From Paragorgia papillata (taxonomy: Eukaryota > Cnidaria > Anthozoa > Scleralcyonacea > Coralliidae), in NCBI GenBank assembly GCA_035771165.1, contig JAWNZC010000349.1:1-64000 (forward strand): a stretch of 64,000 nt of DNA, written 5' to 3'. Below the pieces are notes generated by a model. It was not told the origin of the DNA and ran no database searches. It saw nothing but the letters and a program-made list of their open reading frames with translations. Positions 1 to 10,880 of this stretch are shown one piece after another. The position numbers and the translations under genes are program-made. Numbering within the stretch: position 1 is the stretch's first letter; the number at the start of each line of letters is the position of its first letter.

Positions 1-1133
1 ACGTCTTCCTCGGAAACGATCACGAACGATGGAAAACGGCTCGCTCTCCGATCGCTTCATCATTCCTACGACCCAACGAGGTGCGAAAATTCGCTCCAGG
101 GATAGATTCCGTGGCAAAAGATGCGGTGAAACGCCTACGTCGACAACTAAAGGATGGAAAGATTGGCCAACTCAAACACGAAGTCGATGGCTACACGACT
201 GAAAATGTCATACTGTTAGTTCTTGGCGAAAGAATGGGCTTCTACGACCAACCACAGAATCCTGGAATCCTGGCGTTTATTCAAACTGCGTACGATTTCT
301 CTGCTGCAGTCGTTACTGTGGGAATGAGTCCACCAATTTGGCGATACGTTTCAACGCCTGCATACAGAAAGATTATTCGAGCTAAAGAAAAGTTATTCAA
401 GATAGCTGAAGAATTTGCCGAAATTAGACGGGCGAAAGAACAGCAGCTCGAAACTAGTGACGATATATCTCTGTTTTCTAAGATAACTAGTAAGGGAGGC
501 AACGCTGCCGCAATCCACGATGTAGCTGTAGCTCTCTGCCAGGCTGGCGTAGAAACAACCAGCAGTGCATTTAGGTGGTGTCTTTACCAGCTTGCAATAA
601 ATCCTGAAGCCCAAGAGAAAGCATACCAGGAGATCGTTTCTATTATTGGCACATCCAACGACGATAAGTCTTTGGAAGATCCGCAGTTCCACTCAGGATT
701 GCGCTATTTGAAGGCCTGCATAAAAGAATCTATGCGTTTAGTACCAAGCGTGTTTTTAATCGCACGAACTTTGGAAGAAGATACAACGATATGTGGCTAC
801 AATGTCCCCGCAGAGTCGAAAGTTATTATGTGGTTTTCCTATCTGGCTTCGAACACGAAGATTTTCAACAATCCAGAACAATTCAATCCCGAGCGGTGGT
901 TTCGAGGCGGTGACCAGAAGATACACCCTTTCGCCACTATGCCATTCGGGTTTGGAGTACGAATGTGTCTTGGTCGACGCTTTGCTGAAATGGAGTTGGC
1001 TATTGGTCTGGCTCGTATAATGCAGAGTTTTCTTTTGCAGTACGTTGGAAATGATGAAATCAAGAAGATTAACCTGCAAGGACTTTTTCAGCCAAATGAA
1101 GAACTACCCATCAAATTTATTGAAAGAATGTGA
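1..1133 (+). CDS. Mitochondrial-clan cytochrome P450, array copy 1 (5' end outside window)
   Basis: The reading frame enters at base 3 and runs open to TGA at 1131-1133, covering the C-terminal three quarters of the protein (from the FLGNDHERWK segment onward). The I-helix motif AGVETTSS, the K-helix KESMR (ExxR), the FNPERW segment and the heme loop PFGFGVRMCLGRRFAEME are all present. CLGRRFAEME is the pattern typical of mitochondrial P450s, which take electrons from adrenodoxin. This copy has the acidic residue in the I-helix that copies 3 and 4 lack, and a Leu in SFLLQYVG where the others have Arg. Whether it is a complete gene cannot be decided because its N-terminus is off the window. 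Confidence 0.85.
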   Translation, partial: VFLGNDHERWKTARSPIASSFLRPNEVRKFAPGIDSVAKDAVKRLRRQLKDGKIGQLKHEVDGYTTENVILLVLGERMGFYDQPQNPGILAFIQTAYDFSAAVVTVGMSPPIWRYVSTPAYRKIIRAKEKLFKIAEEFAEIRRAKEQQLETSDDISLFSKITSKGGNAAAIHDVAVALCQAGVETTSSAFRWCLYQLAINPEAQEKAYQEIVSIIGTSNDDKSLEDPQFHSGLRYLKACIKESMRLVPSVFLIARTLEEDTTICGYNVPAESKVIMWFSYLASNTKIFNNPEQFNPERWFRGGDQKIHPFATMPFGFGVRMCLGRRFAEMELAIGLARIMQSFLLQYVGNDEIKKINLQGLFQPNEELPIKFIERM

Positions 1134-1226
1134 ACTGCTTCCATGCTAGGAAAGTTTATCATTAAGGAACACTAGCATGTAATTGTTATTACTATATAGC
1201 ATGTAATAATCAAGACTTTATTGTTG

Positions 1227-1278
1227 CCAACCAAGCAACCAACCAACCAACTAACCAATACAATCAACCAATCAACAC

Positions 1279-1332
<54 letters not shown>

Positions 1333-1333
1333 T

Positions 1334-1364
<31 letters not shown>

Positions 1365-1405
1365 TAATCAATCAATCAATCAATCAATCAATCACTGCAT
1401 CAACC

Positions 1406-1440
<35 letters not shown>
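1227..1440. repeat. (CAAC)n/(CAAT)n tetranucleotide tract, unit 1
   Basis: CAAC repeats pass into a long CAAT run starting about 95 bp past the P450 stop. The same tract lies at 8437-8643, 16933-17140 and 26325-26450 in the other units, with different lengths. It has few stops in some frames, which creates spurious reading frames of Asn-Gln-Ser-Ile type. Confidence 0.95.
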
Positions 1441-1460
1441 TTAATTTAGAAATTAATCAT

Positions 1461-1478
1461 AATAAATATATTTTTATT
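1461..1478. promoter_or_regulatory. Back-to-back polyadenylation signals, unit 1
   Basis: AATAAA on + is followed within 7 bp by TTTATT, which is AATAAA on -. It lies between the convergent P450 gene and the ERCC6L2 exon copy, just after the CAAT tract. The same arrangement recurs in every unit. Poly(A) use is inferred, not shown. Confidence 0.5.
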
Positions 1479-1957
1479 AGATTAATAGTCAATATAAGTA
1501 TTCAACAGCCTTGAAATGTGACTATATAACTAATGCTATAAGGCTGTCCAATTCGCGTTTGGACTTATCTCAAGCGCTAGATTTTCAGACAGATAATAAC
1601 TGCTTTTTCCATGGTTAATCCAAGGCAAGGGTGTTCATTGCAAAACTGCGACAAAGGTGATAATTTAGTTGGCCAAAAAAAACAACAACAGTAGAATAGA
1701 AAAACAGACACGGAGGGCGGAGCCTAAACTCAGCCTACCCTGCATGTGACCCGAGTAAAAAAAAGATAAAATATTAACATTACAAATATCTAAAAAAAAT
1801 ATGTAAAGATCTTGAAAACCAACGTTTTTCTACTATATATGTCATCAATTCCATTGACTTTATAGAAGTAAACTGTTAAATCTTAAAAACTGGACACATT
1901 TTATACAGTTTATCGTCTATACAAAGTACAATCTTGCCATCTTGTGTAAATGAGTTT

Positions 1958-2820
1958 TCAAATTAAATCGTCAAAAACTGACGTGTGGTGGACCTTTCTG
2001 TGAGAAGCTTTCTCAACAGAATGTGATCCATTCACATATTCATTAATTGATAAAGCTCACTATCAGTTCCTGATCTTGTGTGGTTCCTTTGTGAACATTC
2101 GTACAGAAACTCACTACGAAGACTGAAGAGTTTCTTCAGGGATCGGGGATAAGTTTGCAGTCAAGTTGCCTGCATCAGGGGTAGATTTATCGTCTTTATC
2201 TTCAATGGTTTCAACTTTTTCTTTTCTCTTACTCGTCTGAATGATATTTTTTGAAATATTCGTGCCAGATTGCTTAGTGGCGGGCTCAGCTACAGGTGAT
2301 TTGGCTTTCTTTATAAAACTATTTGTGCAAGGACCCAATGATGAAGGTGATATGTTATCCCTTATCCTGTCTGGCGGTCTTTCACTGCAGCCTTCTTCTA
2401 ACCGGTCAGTTGCATTTGTTTTTACGATGGGTGCTTTTGAAACTTTAGTATAAGATTTTTTAAACGAAGATCGTCGGTGACGGGATTGCGACAGTTTTAA
2501 CGAACTTTCACTTTTAGAAGTCCGTTTAATTGTTTCTGAATTTTTAGTCTTTATTGCAGAAGATGATTCAACGTTTTCATCGTAGAATAAAACACTATCG
2601 ATAGGGTAATGCTTTGTCTTGTAATATTCTTTAAGTAAGTTCATTCTCTCAGTTGTGTTGCTACTAACAACGACTTTAGCCAGATCATATCAACTTCTGA
2701 TTTATATAGCCTTGACCTTGAGACATTTCAGAGAACTGACGTAATCGTATCGCCTTCGGTGTTTCTCCAAACAATAGTGAACTATCACCAACTTTGCCAA
2801 CTACCATTTCCGTTTGCACT
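1958..2820 (-). pseudogene. Decayed copy of the last ERCC6L2 exon, unit 1
   Basis: This matches the terminal ERCC6L2 exon at 26959-27820, including the acceptor flank and the region of the final stop. A 4-bp insertion (GATCATATCAAC instead of GATCAAC, near 2687) breaks the frame between the [10 protein letters not shown] region and the upstream residues. A deletion near 2114 (CAGAAACTCACTACG against CAGAAACTCATCTAGAAAAG) disrupts the C-terminal part. No upstream ERCC6L2 exons accompany it, so it is a duplicated exon and not a gene. Confidence 0.85.
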
Positions 2821-2906
2821 CTACAAAACGTGAAAATAGGAAAGTAATTTAATTAATTTTCACTGCATATATGCATACCTATAGAAGCTATTCCACCCGC
2901 ATATAT

Positions 2907-3127
2907 GTTGATTTTACGGCGGGAGGAAAAGTGGAGGACCCGGAGAAAAAATCATCGACGCATGACCGGGAGAGTTGAACTAACAACTCTGACTCACTGA
3001 CACATTGTGTCAAGTCTCAAGTCGAGAAACAACACAAGGTTATTCCCAGACCGTCATTTATCCAAGTACTAACCCAGTCCGAGCGGACTTAACTTCAGAC
3101 TTCAGCTAGTGGTGAAAAGCGCGGCAC
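2907..3127. repeat. Dispersed short repeat (SINE-like), unit 1
   Basis: The block begins GTTGATTTTACGGCGGGAGG and contains GGAGGACCCGGAGAAAAA and AGTGGTGAAAAGCGCGGCACC. It recurs in all array units and, diverged, in an ERCC6L2 intron at 42031-42203, so it is dispersed as well as part of the array. From memory it resembles an abundant short repeat of cnidarian and other marine invertebrate genomes. The SINE label is an inference; no A/B box pair was established. Confidence 0.5.
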
Positions 3128-3603
3128 CTTAACAGCACACAACGTTCGTGCTTGGCTTTAATTGCGCAGTGCAGCAAAGCATGCATGCAAAGCTGGTAAT
3201 ATTGGGATACTTGGATGAAGCAGAGTGATGGACAGTAACTGATTGTTGTGGTATAGTGATGGCGGTTAGGGTTGTAGTATAAATAGGCGCTACTGTATGG
3301 TGGTATAGCATAGCGGTCATCGCACAAGACATGCAGGGGCCCATTAAAAGTCCAGGAACGATCGAAACACTTTTGTATTGGGTTAGCGAGGCAGTAAAAT
3401 ACAGTTTCTACGAGTTGATGGCATTATGCATGCACACGTAATACAATAAAGTAATAAATTAACGAACTGCCCTCGACCAACACGTTCCGTAAAAGAATGG
3501 ATATTTCGCTAGCTGCACAGAAAATAGGCTCTTAATACATTCCCCTAATCCGTCCTTTAAATTCCCGTAGAGTCGCCTGCGGGGGAAGCTGTCACGATAC
3601 CTA

Positions 3604-3752
3604 TCGAAATATAGTAAGGTTAGATATACTGTCGAAACAGAGACTACTGTAGTCTAACGTTTCGAGCGAAGACCCTTCGTCAGAGAGAAACGTTGAATTA
3701 GACTAACTATACTCTCTGTTTCGGCAGTATATCTAACCTTACTATATTTCGA
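3604..3752. repeat. Foldback hairpin element, unit 1
   Basis: Arms of about 40 bp (3604-3643 and 3713-3752) are inverted copies reading TCGAAATATAGTAAGGTTAG outward. The loop holds a second small inverted pair, AACGTTTCGAGCGAAG / GAGAGAAACGTT. It belongs to a block of about 450 bp that is absent from unit 2. Confidence 0.8.
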
Positions 3753-3927
3753 TTGTTGTTTCAACACTGTACCTGCTTGCTAGAAACTAACAAAGGTATT
3801 TATTGCACATGGCACCTATAGCTACTGGCCAGAACTTTTACATACAGGTTTTCGATGTTTTAGGGAGAATATTTGTACACCTGATTGTTTAAAAACACAG
3901 CACCAGTTATAACCTTTTGCTCAATAA

Positions 3928-4001
3928 TGCGCATGCCTTAAAATGAGCTGCGTGAAACGATACTGAAAGGAAAAAATCAAAAATTGTTTTGTCAATACCA
4001 G
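3928..4001. repeat. Truncated copy of the 200-bp repeat A, unit 1
   Basis: It starts TGCGCATGCCTTAAAATGAG like the full copies at 10681, 11316, 19636, 20271 and 28797. It is cut after CAATACCAGCT, where the sequence jumps straight to TTTTTTCCTGCAATAGCC. In units 2 and 3 those two points are separated by about 1.8 kb that holds the histidine-phosphatase pseudogene. This is therefore a deletion junction. Confidence 0.85.
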
Positions 4002-4047
4002 CTTTTTTCCTGCAATAGCCAACTTGTTTACAATAGTAGTATCTGTA

Positions 4048-4859
4048 GAAGCGAGAATTTGGGGTAACACACACGTTTAAAATTTATTGCGTAGCTTTTG
4101 AGCTGTTAATCACTCAGCAGACTCAGGCCTTCATCAGAGCAAAAGAAGGCCTGAGGGCGGGTAGGGTTATCCCTATCTCCCAAGATATCTCGGTGTTAGT
4201 TTATTTCCATGTTAAAAAAGTAAAAAACTGTTCACATGAGACTGAGATAACTCGGAGGTAGGGATAACTCGGTCTGAGCGATAGGGTAACCCTTGGGTGA
4301 GAGTTAACCCTACCTCTATGTGAACACTAGCTTTCACCCAAGTTATCTCAGGGGTTAGGGTCAACTTTTGTATAATTACGCATGCGTACGTCGTAAAAGA
4401 ACATTCTAATTTATATGCACTATTCTTCCCAAACGAAAAAATTCAATAGGAATTCCTATAGGAATTCCTATTAGATTTTGGCCCAAATTCCTATAGGAAT
4501 TCCTACAGGATAGGAGATTTCCTATAGGAATTCCTATTGGATTTCCTATAGGAAATTTATTCCTATTAGATTTTGGCCCAAATTCCTATAGGAAATGCAG
4601 TTTCCTATAGGAATTCCTATAGGATTTTTTCGTACAGGTTGTTCACATGCCATTTCTTTTGTTCACGTGAAAGCTAGTGTTATCTCAGGGGCCAGGGGTG
4701 TTTTACCATGTGAAACAGGGTCAACTTTGATCCTAGCCCCCAAGTTAATTATCCCTATCCCCCAAGATAACCCAGTCTCATGCGAACAGGCCCTGAGTCA
4801 ACAGATCAAAAGCTAAAGTAATGAATAATAAACGTTCTGTCACCACAAATTCTTACTTC
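4048..4859. mobile_element. Foldback element with palindrome core, unit 1
   Basis: Imperfect terminal inverted repeats of about 90 bp bound the block. The left end GAAGCGAGAATTTGGGG and the right end (reverse complement) GAAGTAAGAATTTGTGG correspond, as do the more internal AGCTTTTGA..CTGTT and GACTCAGG segments. Inside are GGTTATCCC/GGGATAAC-rich stretches and a cluster of ATTCCTATAGGAAT palindromes. No coding capacity was seen, so a non-autonomous element is likely. The same block occurs at 12571-13397 and, with its right end trimmed, at 21534-22317. Confidence 0.6.
4444..4627. repeat. Cluster of ATTCCTATAGGAAT palindromes, unit 1
   Basis: The self-complementary 14-mer ATTCCTATAGGAAT and shortened versions recur about eight times in 180 bp. 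They are interspersed with two copies of TTAGATTTTGGCCCAAATTCC. The number of palindromes differs slightly in units 2 and 3 (12965-13167 and 21928-22105). Confidence 0.9.
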
Positions 4860-6156
4860 GATTACAATTTGTCACTATATATGCAAACATTCGAATATAA
4901 ATTAACCATGTCTACAATTAATATGTTTAAAATTAACTTGTAAAAAAAAATGTTGGGTATGTGCACATTCATGTTAACTAACATACTTATCAGATAATTT
5001 CCAAATGCAGCCAGGGGTGCAGGCTGTGTTGTTGGGGGAGGGGGGGGGATGACACCCACTTTTTGGGAAACTTGTTGCCTGTTGTTGGAAAAACAGATTC
5101 TGTAAAGAAAAATGTAATTTGTTGGTAAATTGATCATACAATTGAGTTGGTTGGTAATGTGAAGAAGTAATCGAGGTACACCCCCCACCCCCACTCAGAA
5201 TGGTCATGCAATACCACTGCTCATGACCCAACATTTCTCAGCACTCTTATCTAGCACCTTAACCAAGGAAAAAACTGAAGACAGATTTCGTATTTATACT
5301 CACTCTCACACAGTAAAACCAATGATGGCATTATCAATCAACAAATAGTTTGGCTTCTGGTAATATAGATGGCATAATTATTGTTGATGGATCACATCAT
5401 TAATAATGGTTCTATATGACAGCTTCGACCTTGCAAAAACGTGATGTCTTTCAATTTAGGACATCCAGAGTCATATTGTGTCCAGAAAATCAACACCCTT
5501 GAAGAATTTACTGTATGCGGCTCTCAATAAATTATACCAATAATAACTTTGAAAATGAGAAACATTAAAAAAGATAATGACATGAGCCCACTTTCTGCAA
5601 CTGCGCAGGTCACACTGTAGTTCACCTTTAAAGTAGTCCAACTAGAATTTTCTGAATGCACATTAACTTCTACATTATAATAGTTGCACAGGTGCTAGCC
5701 TGCGAGCAGGCTCTCTGGGAGGCGCGCAAGTGCGCCTAGGGACAACATTCGTGGGACCATAGTCTGTCTTTTGCTATTTTCATTGGTGAAAATAAGTGAA
5801 ACAAACATAATTGCAAAAACTCAGTAGCAGAGGCCAGGGGCAAGAAGCCCAAAATAATTTGAGCCTTCCCCAAAAATACCCAACAAATAAATATTTACTA
5901 TAATTGTAATGTCGCCTGGATAGCCTCTCACCAGTTTCTAGCATTTCAGATTCTGATATAGCTCTCTAATAACCGCCTTCTTTAGTTGTTTTCTATACCC
6001 CCAACTATCATAATCATGCCAAAGGGTGATGACTCAAAATCAAACGAATCTCAGGTGAATAATCCTTTTTTTTTGTTGTTATCATTAAGCTCAATAACGG
6101 CTTTAGTTGAAACGCCAAAAAGTTTAGTGGCCTCCATAATTCCTTGTTAAATTAAA
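4860..6156. other. Unit 1 intergenic segment without a recognised gene
   Basis: No coding signal was recognised. It holds a G-rich run near 5034-5048 whose length varies between units (also 13573 and 22489), the AGCCTGCGAGCAGGCT palindrome at 5697-5712, and otherwise AT-rich sequence repeated nearly unchanged at 13398-14681 and 22318-23636. Open frames here are short and run through the G tract. Confidence 0.6.
5697..5712. repeat. AGCCTGCGAGCAGGCT palindromic repeat start, unit 1
   Basis: A near-perfect palindrome is followed by CTCTGGGAGGCGCGCAAGTGCGCCTAGGG, itself hairpin-prone. It recurs at 14222 and 23157. I associate this motif with abundant repeats of anthozoan genomes; that is memory, not a search. 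Confidence 0.5.
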
Positions 6157-6556
6157 TGTTGTACTACACTGCGTCAACAATGTTGTACTACACTGCGCCA
6201 ACAATGTTGTACTACACTGCGTCAACAATGTGTGCTACACTGCGTCAACAATGTTCTACTACACTGCGTCAACAATGTTGTACTACATTGCGTCAACAAT
6301 GTGTGCTACACTGCGTCAACAATGTTCTACTACACTGCGCCAACAATGTTGTACTACACTGCGTCAACAATGTTGTACTACATTGCGTCAACAACGTTGT
6401 ACTACACTGCGTCAACAATGTTGTACTACATTGCGTCAACAATGTTGTACTACACTGCGTCAACAATGTTCTACTACACTGCGTCAACAATGTTCTACTA
6501 TACACTGCGTCAACAATGTTCTACTACACTGCGTCAACAATGTTGTACTACACTGC
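6157..6556. repeat. 24-bp minisatellite upstream of P450 copy 2
   Basis: Direct repeats of the unit TGTTGTACTACACTGCGTCAACAA (shown in two parts: TGTTGTACTACA + CTGCGTCAACAA), about 16-17 copies. Variants include TGTTCTACTACA and the short form TGTGCTACA. It ends about 270 bp before the P450 start. The 24-nt period lacks stops, so three forward frames appear open; this is not coding. Confidence 0.95.
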
Positions 6557-6823
6557 TTGCTATACATGGCTTTCATATCTGGTCCCGATCCGACAAAACT
6601 ATAATCTATCATGCCCCAGGATATAAACCTAACCTTGACCCGGTCCACTAAATGTTATGGCTTGATGGTTTTTATTTTGGTATCTTGTTAATTTTTTTAA
6701 GGGATCAAGCAACGCAACATCATCAATACGCGTTCTACAGAAGACTCAACCTTTGAGTTTCGTAAGTACGCAAACCGGCAGTACAAAGTTCTTTTCCACG
6801 ACTTTCCTTCAAAGCAACGCGAT

Positions 6824-8387
6824 ATGATTCGTATCCAAGCTTTGTATCAAGCCAGTTGTTACAGTTTATACGGTAAAGCTCGAACAAGTGTTGCTCGCTT
6901 CGCTTCCAATTCTTCAACGTCGATCCGAGATGGACATGAGCCTGGCGTGAAATCTTTTGACGAGATTCCTGAGGAAGGAACAGTTCAGACCATATTAACT
7001 TTGATTCGAAAAGGTGGTACGAAGAACTTGTTTAACATACAGAGCGGAAAGTTTGAAAAATTTGGACCGATTTTCAAAGAAAAGATATTTGGGAAGCAGA
7101 CCGTGCACGTTGCTGATGCTGACGCGTTTGCGTCTATGGCTCAAAGCGAAGGGGTATTTCCGAAGAGGGATTTTCTCGACATTGAAGCGATTTTCGACAC
7201 ACAGATGTACGACTTCCTCGGAAACGATCACGAACGATGGAAAACGGCTCGCTCTCCGATCGCTTCATCATTCCTACGACCCAACGAGGTGCGGAAATTC
7301 GCTCCATGCAGGGATAGATTCCGTGGCAAAAGATGCGGTGAAACGCCTACGTCGACAACTAAAGGATGGAAAGATTGGCCAACTCAAACACGAAGTCGAT
7401 GGCTACACGACTGAAAATGTCATACTGTTAGTTCTTGGCGAAAGAATGGGCTTCTACGACCAACCACAGAATCCTGGAATCCTGGCGTTTATTCAAACTG
7501 CGCACGATTTCTCTGCTGCAGTCGTTGCTTTGGGAATGAGTCCACCAATTTGGCGATACGTTTCAACGCCTGCATACAGAAAGATAATTCGAGCTAAAGA
7601 AAAGTTATTCAAGATAGCTGAAGAATTTGCCGAAATTAGACGGGCGAAAGAACAGCAGCTCGAAACTAGTGACGATATATCTCTGTTTTCTAAGATAACG
7701 AGTAAGGGAGGCAACGCTGCCGCAATCCACGATGTAGCTGTAGCTCTCTGCCAGGCTGGCGTAGAAACAACCAGCAGTGCGTTTAGGTGGTGTCTTTACC
7801 AGCTTGCAATAAATCCTGAAGCCCAAGAGAAAGCATACCAGGAGATCGTTTCTATTATTGGCACATCCAACGACGACAAGTCTTTGGAAGATCCGCAGTT
7901 CCACTCAGGATTGCGCTATTTGAAGGCCTGCATAAAAGAATCTATGCGTTTAGTACCAAGCGTGTTTTTAATCGCACGAACTTTGGAAGAAGATACAACG
8001 ATATGTGGCTACAATGTCCCCGCAGAGTCGAAAGTTATTATGTGGTTTTCCTATCTGGCTTCGAACACGAAGATTTTCAACAATCCAGAACAATTCAATC
8101 CCGAGCGGTGGTTTCGAGGCGGTGACCAGAAGATACACCCTTTCGCCACTATGCCATTCGGGTTTGGAGTACGAATGTGTCTTGGTCGACGCTTTGCTGA
8201 AATGGAGTTAGCTATTGGTCTGGCTCGTATAATGCAGAGTTTTCGTTTGCAGTACGTTGGAAATGATGAAATCAAGAAGATTAACCTGCAAGGACTTTTT
8301 CAGCCAAATGAAGAACTACCCATCAAATTTATTGAAAGAATGCGAACTGCTTCCATGCTAGGAAAGTTAATCATTAAGGAACACTAG
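6824..8387 (+). pseudogene. Mitochondrial-clan cytochrome P450, array copy 2 (frameshifted)
   Basis: It starts like the intact copy 3 (MIRIQALYQAS..., an Arg/Ser-rich presumed mitochondrial presequence). A 4-bp insertion near 7306-7310 (GCTCCATGCAGGG instead of GCTCCAGGG) throws the frame after VRKFAP. The remainder, including AGVETTSS, ExxR and the heme loop, is intact in another frame. A second lesion removes the normal stop (TGA to CGA at 8342-8344) and would add about 14 residues to a TAG at 8385. Two independent lesions make a functional product unlikely. Confidence 0.9.
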
Positions 8388-8436
8388 CATGTAATTGTTA
8401 TTACTATAGCATGTAATAATCAAGACTTTATTGTTG

Positions 8437-8520
8437 CCAACCAACCAACCAACCAACCAACCAACCAACCAACCAACCAACCAACCAACCAACCAACCGA
8501 TACAATCAACCAATCAACAC

Positions 8521-8570
<50 letters not shown>

Positions 8571-8611
8571 TAATCAATCAATCAATCAATCAATCAATCA
8601 CTGCATCAACC

Positions 8612-8643
<32 letters not shown>
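8437..8643. repeat. (CAAC)n/(CAAT)n tract, unit 2
   Basis: Thirteen or so CAAC repeats followed by CAAT repeats, in the same place after the P450 as in unit 1 but with a longer CAAC part. Confidence 0.95.
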
Positions 8644-8646
<3 letters not shown>

Positions 8647-8666
8647 TTAATCTAGAAATTAATCAT

Positions 8667-8684
8667 AATAAATATATTTTTATT
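8667..8684. promoter_or_regulatory. Back-to-back polyadenylation signals, unit 2
   Basis: AATAAA on + (8667-8672) and its reverse complement TTTATT (8679-8684) lie between the convergent P450 and ERCC6L2-exon copies. Confidence 0.5.
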
Positions 8685-9158
8685 AAATTAATAGTCAATA
8701 TAAGTATTCAACAGCCTTGAAATGTGACCATATAACTAATGCTATAACGCTGTCCAATTCGCGTTTGGACTTATCTCAAGCGCTAGATTTTCAGACAGAT
8801 AATGACTGCTTTTTCCATGGTTAATCCAAGGCAAGGGTGTTCATTGCAAAACTGCGACAAAGGTGATAATTTAGTTGGCCAAAAAAAAATACAATAGAAT
8901 AGAAAAACAGACACGGAGGGCGGAGCCTAAACTCAGCCTACCCTGCATGTGACCCGAGTAAAAAAAATAAAATATTAACATTACAAATATCTAAAAAAAT
9001 ATGTAAAGATCTTGAAAGCCAACGTTTTTCTACTATATATGTCATCAATTCCATTGACTTTATAGAAGAAAACTGTTAAATCTTAAAAACTGGACACATT
9101 TTATAACAGTTTATCGTCTATACAAAGTACAATCTTGCCATCTTGTGTAAATGAGTTT

Positions 9159-10027
9159 TCAAATTAAATCGTCAAAAACTGACGTGTGGTGGACCTTTCT
9201 GTGAGAAGCTTTCTCAACAGAATGTGATCCATTCACATATTCATTAATTGATAAAGCTCTATCAGTTCCTGATCTTGTGTGGTTGCTTTGTGAACATTCG
9301 TACAGAAACTAATCTAGAAATGACGAAGACTGAAGAGTTTCTTCAGGGATCGGGGATACGTTTGCAGTCAAGTTGCCTGCATCAGGGGTAGATTTACCGT
9401 CTTTATCTTCAATGGTTTCAACTTTTTCTTCTCTGTTACTCGTCTGAATGATATTTTTTGAAATATTCGTGCCAGATTGCTTAGTGGCGGGCTCAGCTAC
9501 AGGTGATTTGGCTTTCTTTATAAAACTATTTGTGCAAGGACCCAATGATGAAGGTGATATGTGCTATCCTTTATCCTGTCTGGCGGTCTTTCACTGCAGC
9601 CTTCTTCTAACCGGTCAGTTGCATTTGTTTTTACGATGGGTGCTTTTAAAACTTTAGTATAAGATTTTTTAAACGAAGATCGTCGGTGACGGGATTGCGA
9701 CAGTTTTAACGAACTTTCACTTTTAGAAGTCCGTTTAATTGTTTCTGAATTTTTAGTCTTTATTGCAGAAGATGATTTAACGTTTTCATCGTAGAATAAA
9801 ACGCTATCGATAGGGTAATGCTTTGTATTGTAATATTCTTTAAGTAAGTTCATTCTCTCAGTTGTATTGCTACTAACAATGACTTTAGCCAGATCATATC
9901 AACTTCTGATTTATAGCCTTGACCTTGAGACATTTCAGAGAACTGACGTAATCGTATCGCCTTCGGTGTTTCTCCAAACAATAGTGAACTATCACCAACT
10001 TTGCCAACTACCATTTCCGTTTGCACT
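9159..10027 (-). pseudogene. Decayed copy of the last ERCC6L2 exon, unit 2
   Basis: Homologous to 26959-27820. It carries the same ATAT-type 4-bp insertion as units 1 and 3. It also has its own insertion near 9560 (GATATGTGCTATCC against GATATGTTATCC), which splits the C-terminal frame between SERPPDRI and SPSSLGPC. It ends at the acceptor-like flank but has no upstream exons. Confidence 0.85.
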
Positions 10028-10111
10028 CTACAAAACGTGAAAATAGGAAAGTAATTTAATTAATTTTCACTGCATACATGCATACCTAGAAGCTATTCCA
10101 CCCGCGTATAT

Positions 10112-10328
10112 GTTGATTTTACGGCGGGAGGAAAAGTGGAGGACCCGGAGAAAAAATCATCGACGCATGACCGGGAGAGATGAACTAACAACTCTGACTC
10201 ACACATTGTGTCAAGTCTCAAGCCGAGAAACAACGCAAGGTTATTCCCAGACCGTCATTTATCCAAGTACTAACCCAGTCCGAGCGGACTTAACTTCAGA
10301 CTTCAGCTAGTGGTGAAAAGCGCGGCAC
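10112..10328. repeat. Dispersed short repeat (SINE-like), unit 2
   Basis: Same block as 2907-3127, with a few base differences including a shorter GACTCACACATTG stretch. Confidence 0.5.
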
Positions 10329-10680
10329 CTTAACAGCACACAACGTTCGTGCTTGGCTTTAATTGCGCAGTGCAGCAAAGCATGCATGCAAAGCTGGTAA
10401 TATTGGGATACTTGGATGAAGCAGAGTGATGGACAGTAACTGATTGTTGTAGTATAGTGATGGCGGCTAGGGTTGTAGTATAAATAGGCGCTACTGTATG
10501 GTGGTATAGCATAGCGGTCATCGCACAAGACATGCAGGGGCCCATTAAAAGTCCAGGAACGATCGAAACACTTTTGTATTGGGTTAGCGAGGCAGTAAAA
10601 TACAGTTTCTACGAGTTGATGGCATTATGCATGCACACGTAATGCACATGCAGCACCAGTTATAACCTTTTGCTCAATAA

Positions 10681-10880
10681 TGCGCATGCCTTAAAATGAG
10701 CTGCGTGAAACGATACTGAAAGGAAAAAATCAAAAATTGTTTTGTCAATACCAGCTGAGCTAATGAAAACTCAGACATCTTCCCAAGAAAAATATCTCGT
10801 GGGAGATCTTCATAATAATTATTTATATTGTCTATTGAGCTAGGGCGAAGTACATCTTGTTTTCGCCATGCATGCGTGTT
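10681..10880. repeat. Direct repeat A (200 bp), unit 2 left copy
   Basis: It runs from TGCGCATGCCTTAAAATGAG to GCCATGCATGCGTGTT and is almost identical to 11316-11515. The pair encloses about 435 bp. Unit 2 lacks the block of about 450 bp found upstream of this repeat in units 1, 3 and 4; the junction is at about 10641-10650. Confidence 0.95.

Noticed and set aside
281..502. Minus-strand frames inside the P450 copies (for example 281-502, 393-692, 839-1063 and counterparts)
   Set aside because: Antisense shadows of conserved P450 coding sequence, repeated in every unit.
2241..2453. Plus-strand 70-codon frame [17 protein letters not shown] in each unit
   Set aside because: It is antisense to the ERCC6L2 last exon, whose - strand reading matches the family.
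6157..6556. CRISPR-like appearance of regularly repeated sequence
   Set aside because: The repeats are contiguous with no unique spacers, and the genome is animal.
8431..8655. Frames of [10 protein letters not shown] type after each P450
   Set aside because: Translation of the (CAAT)n tract.
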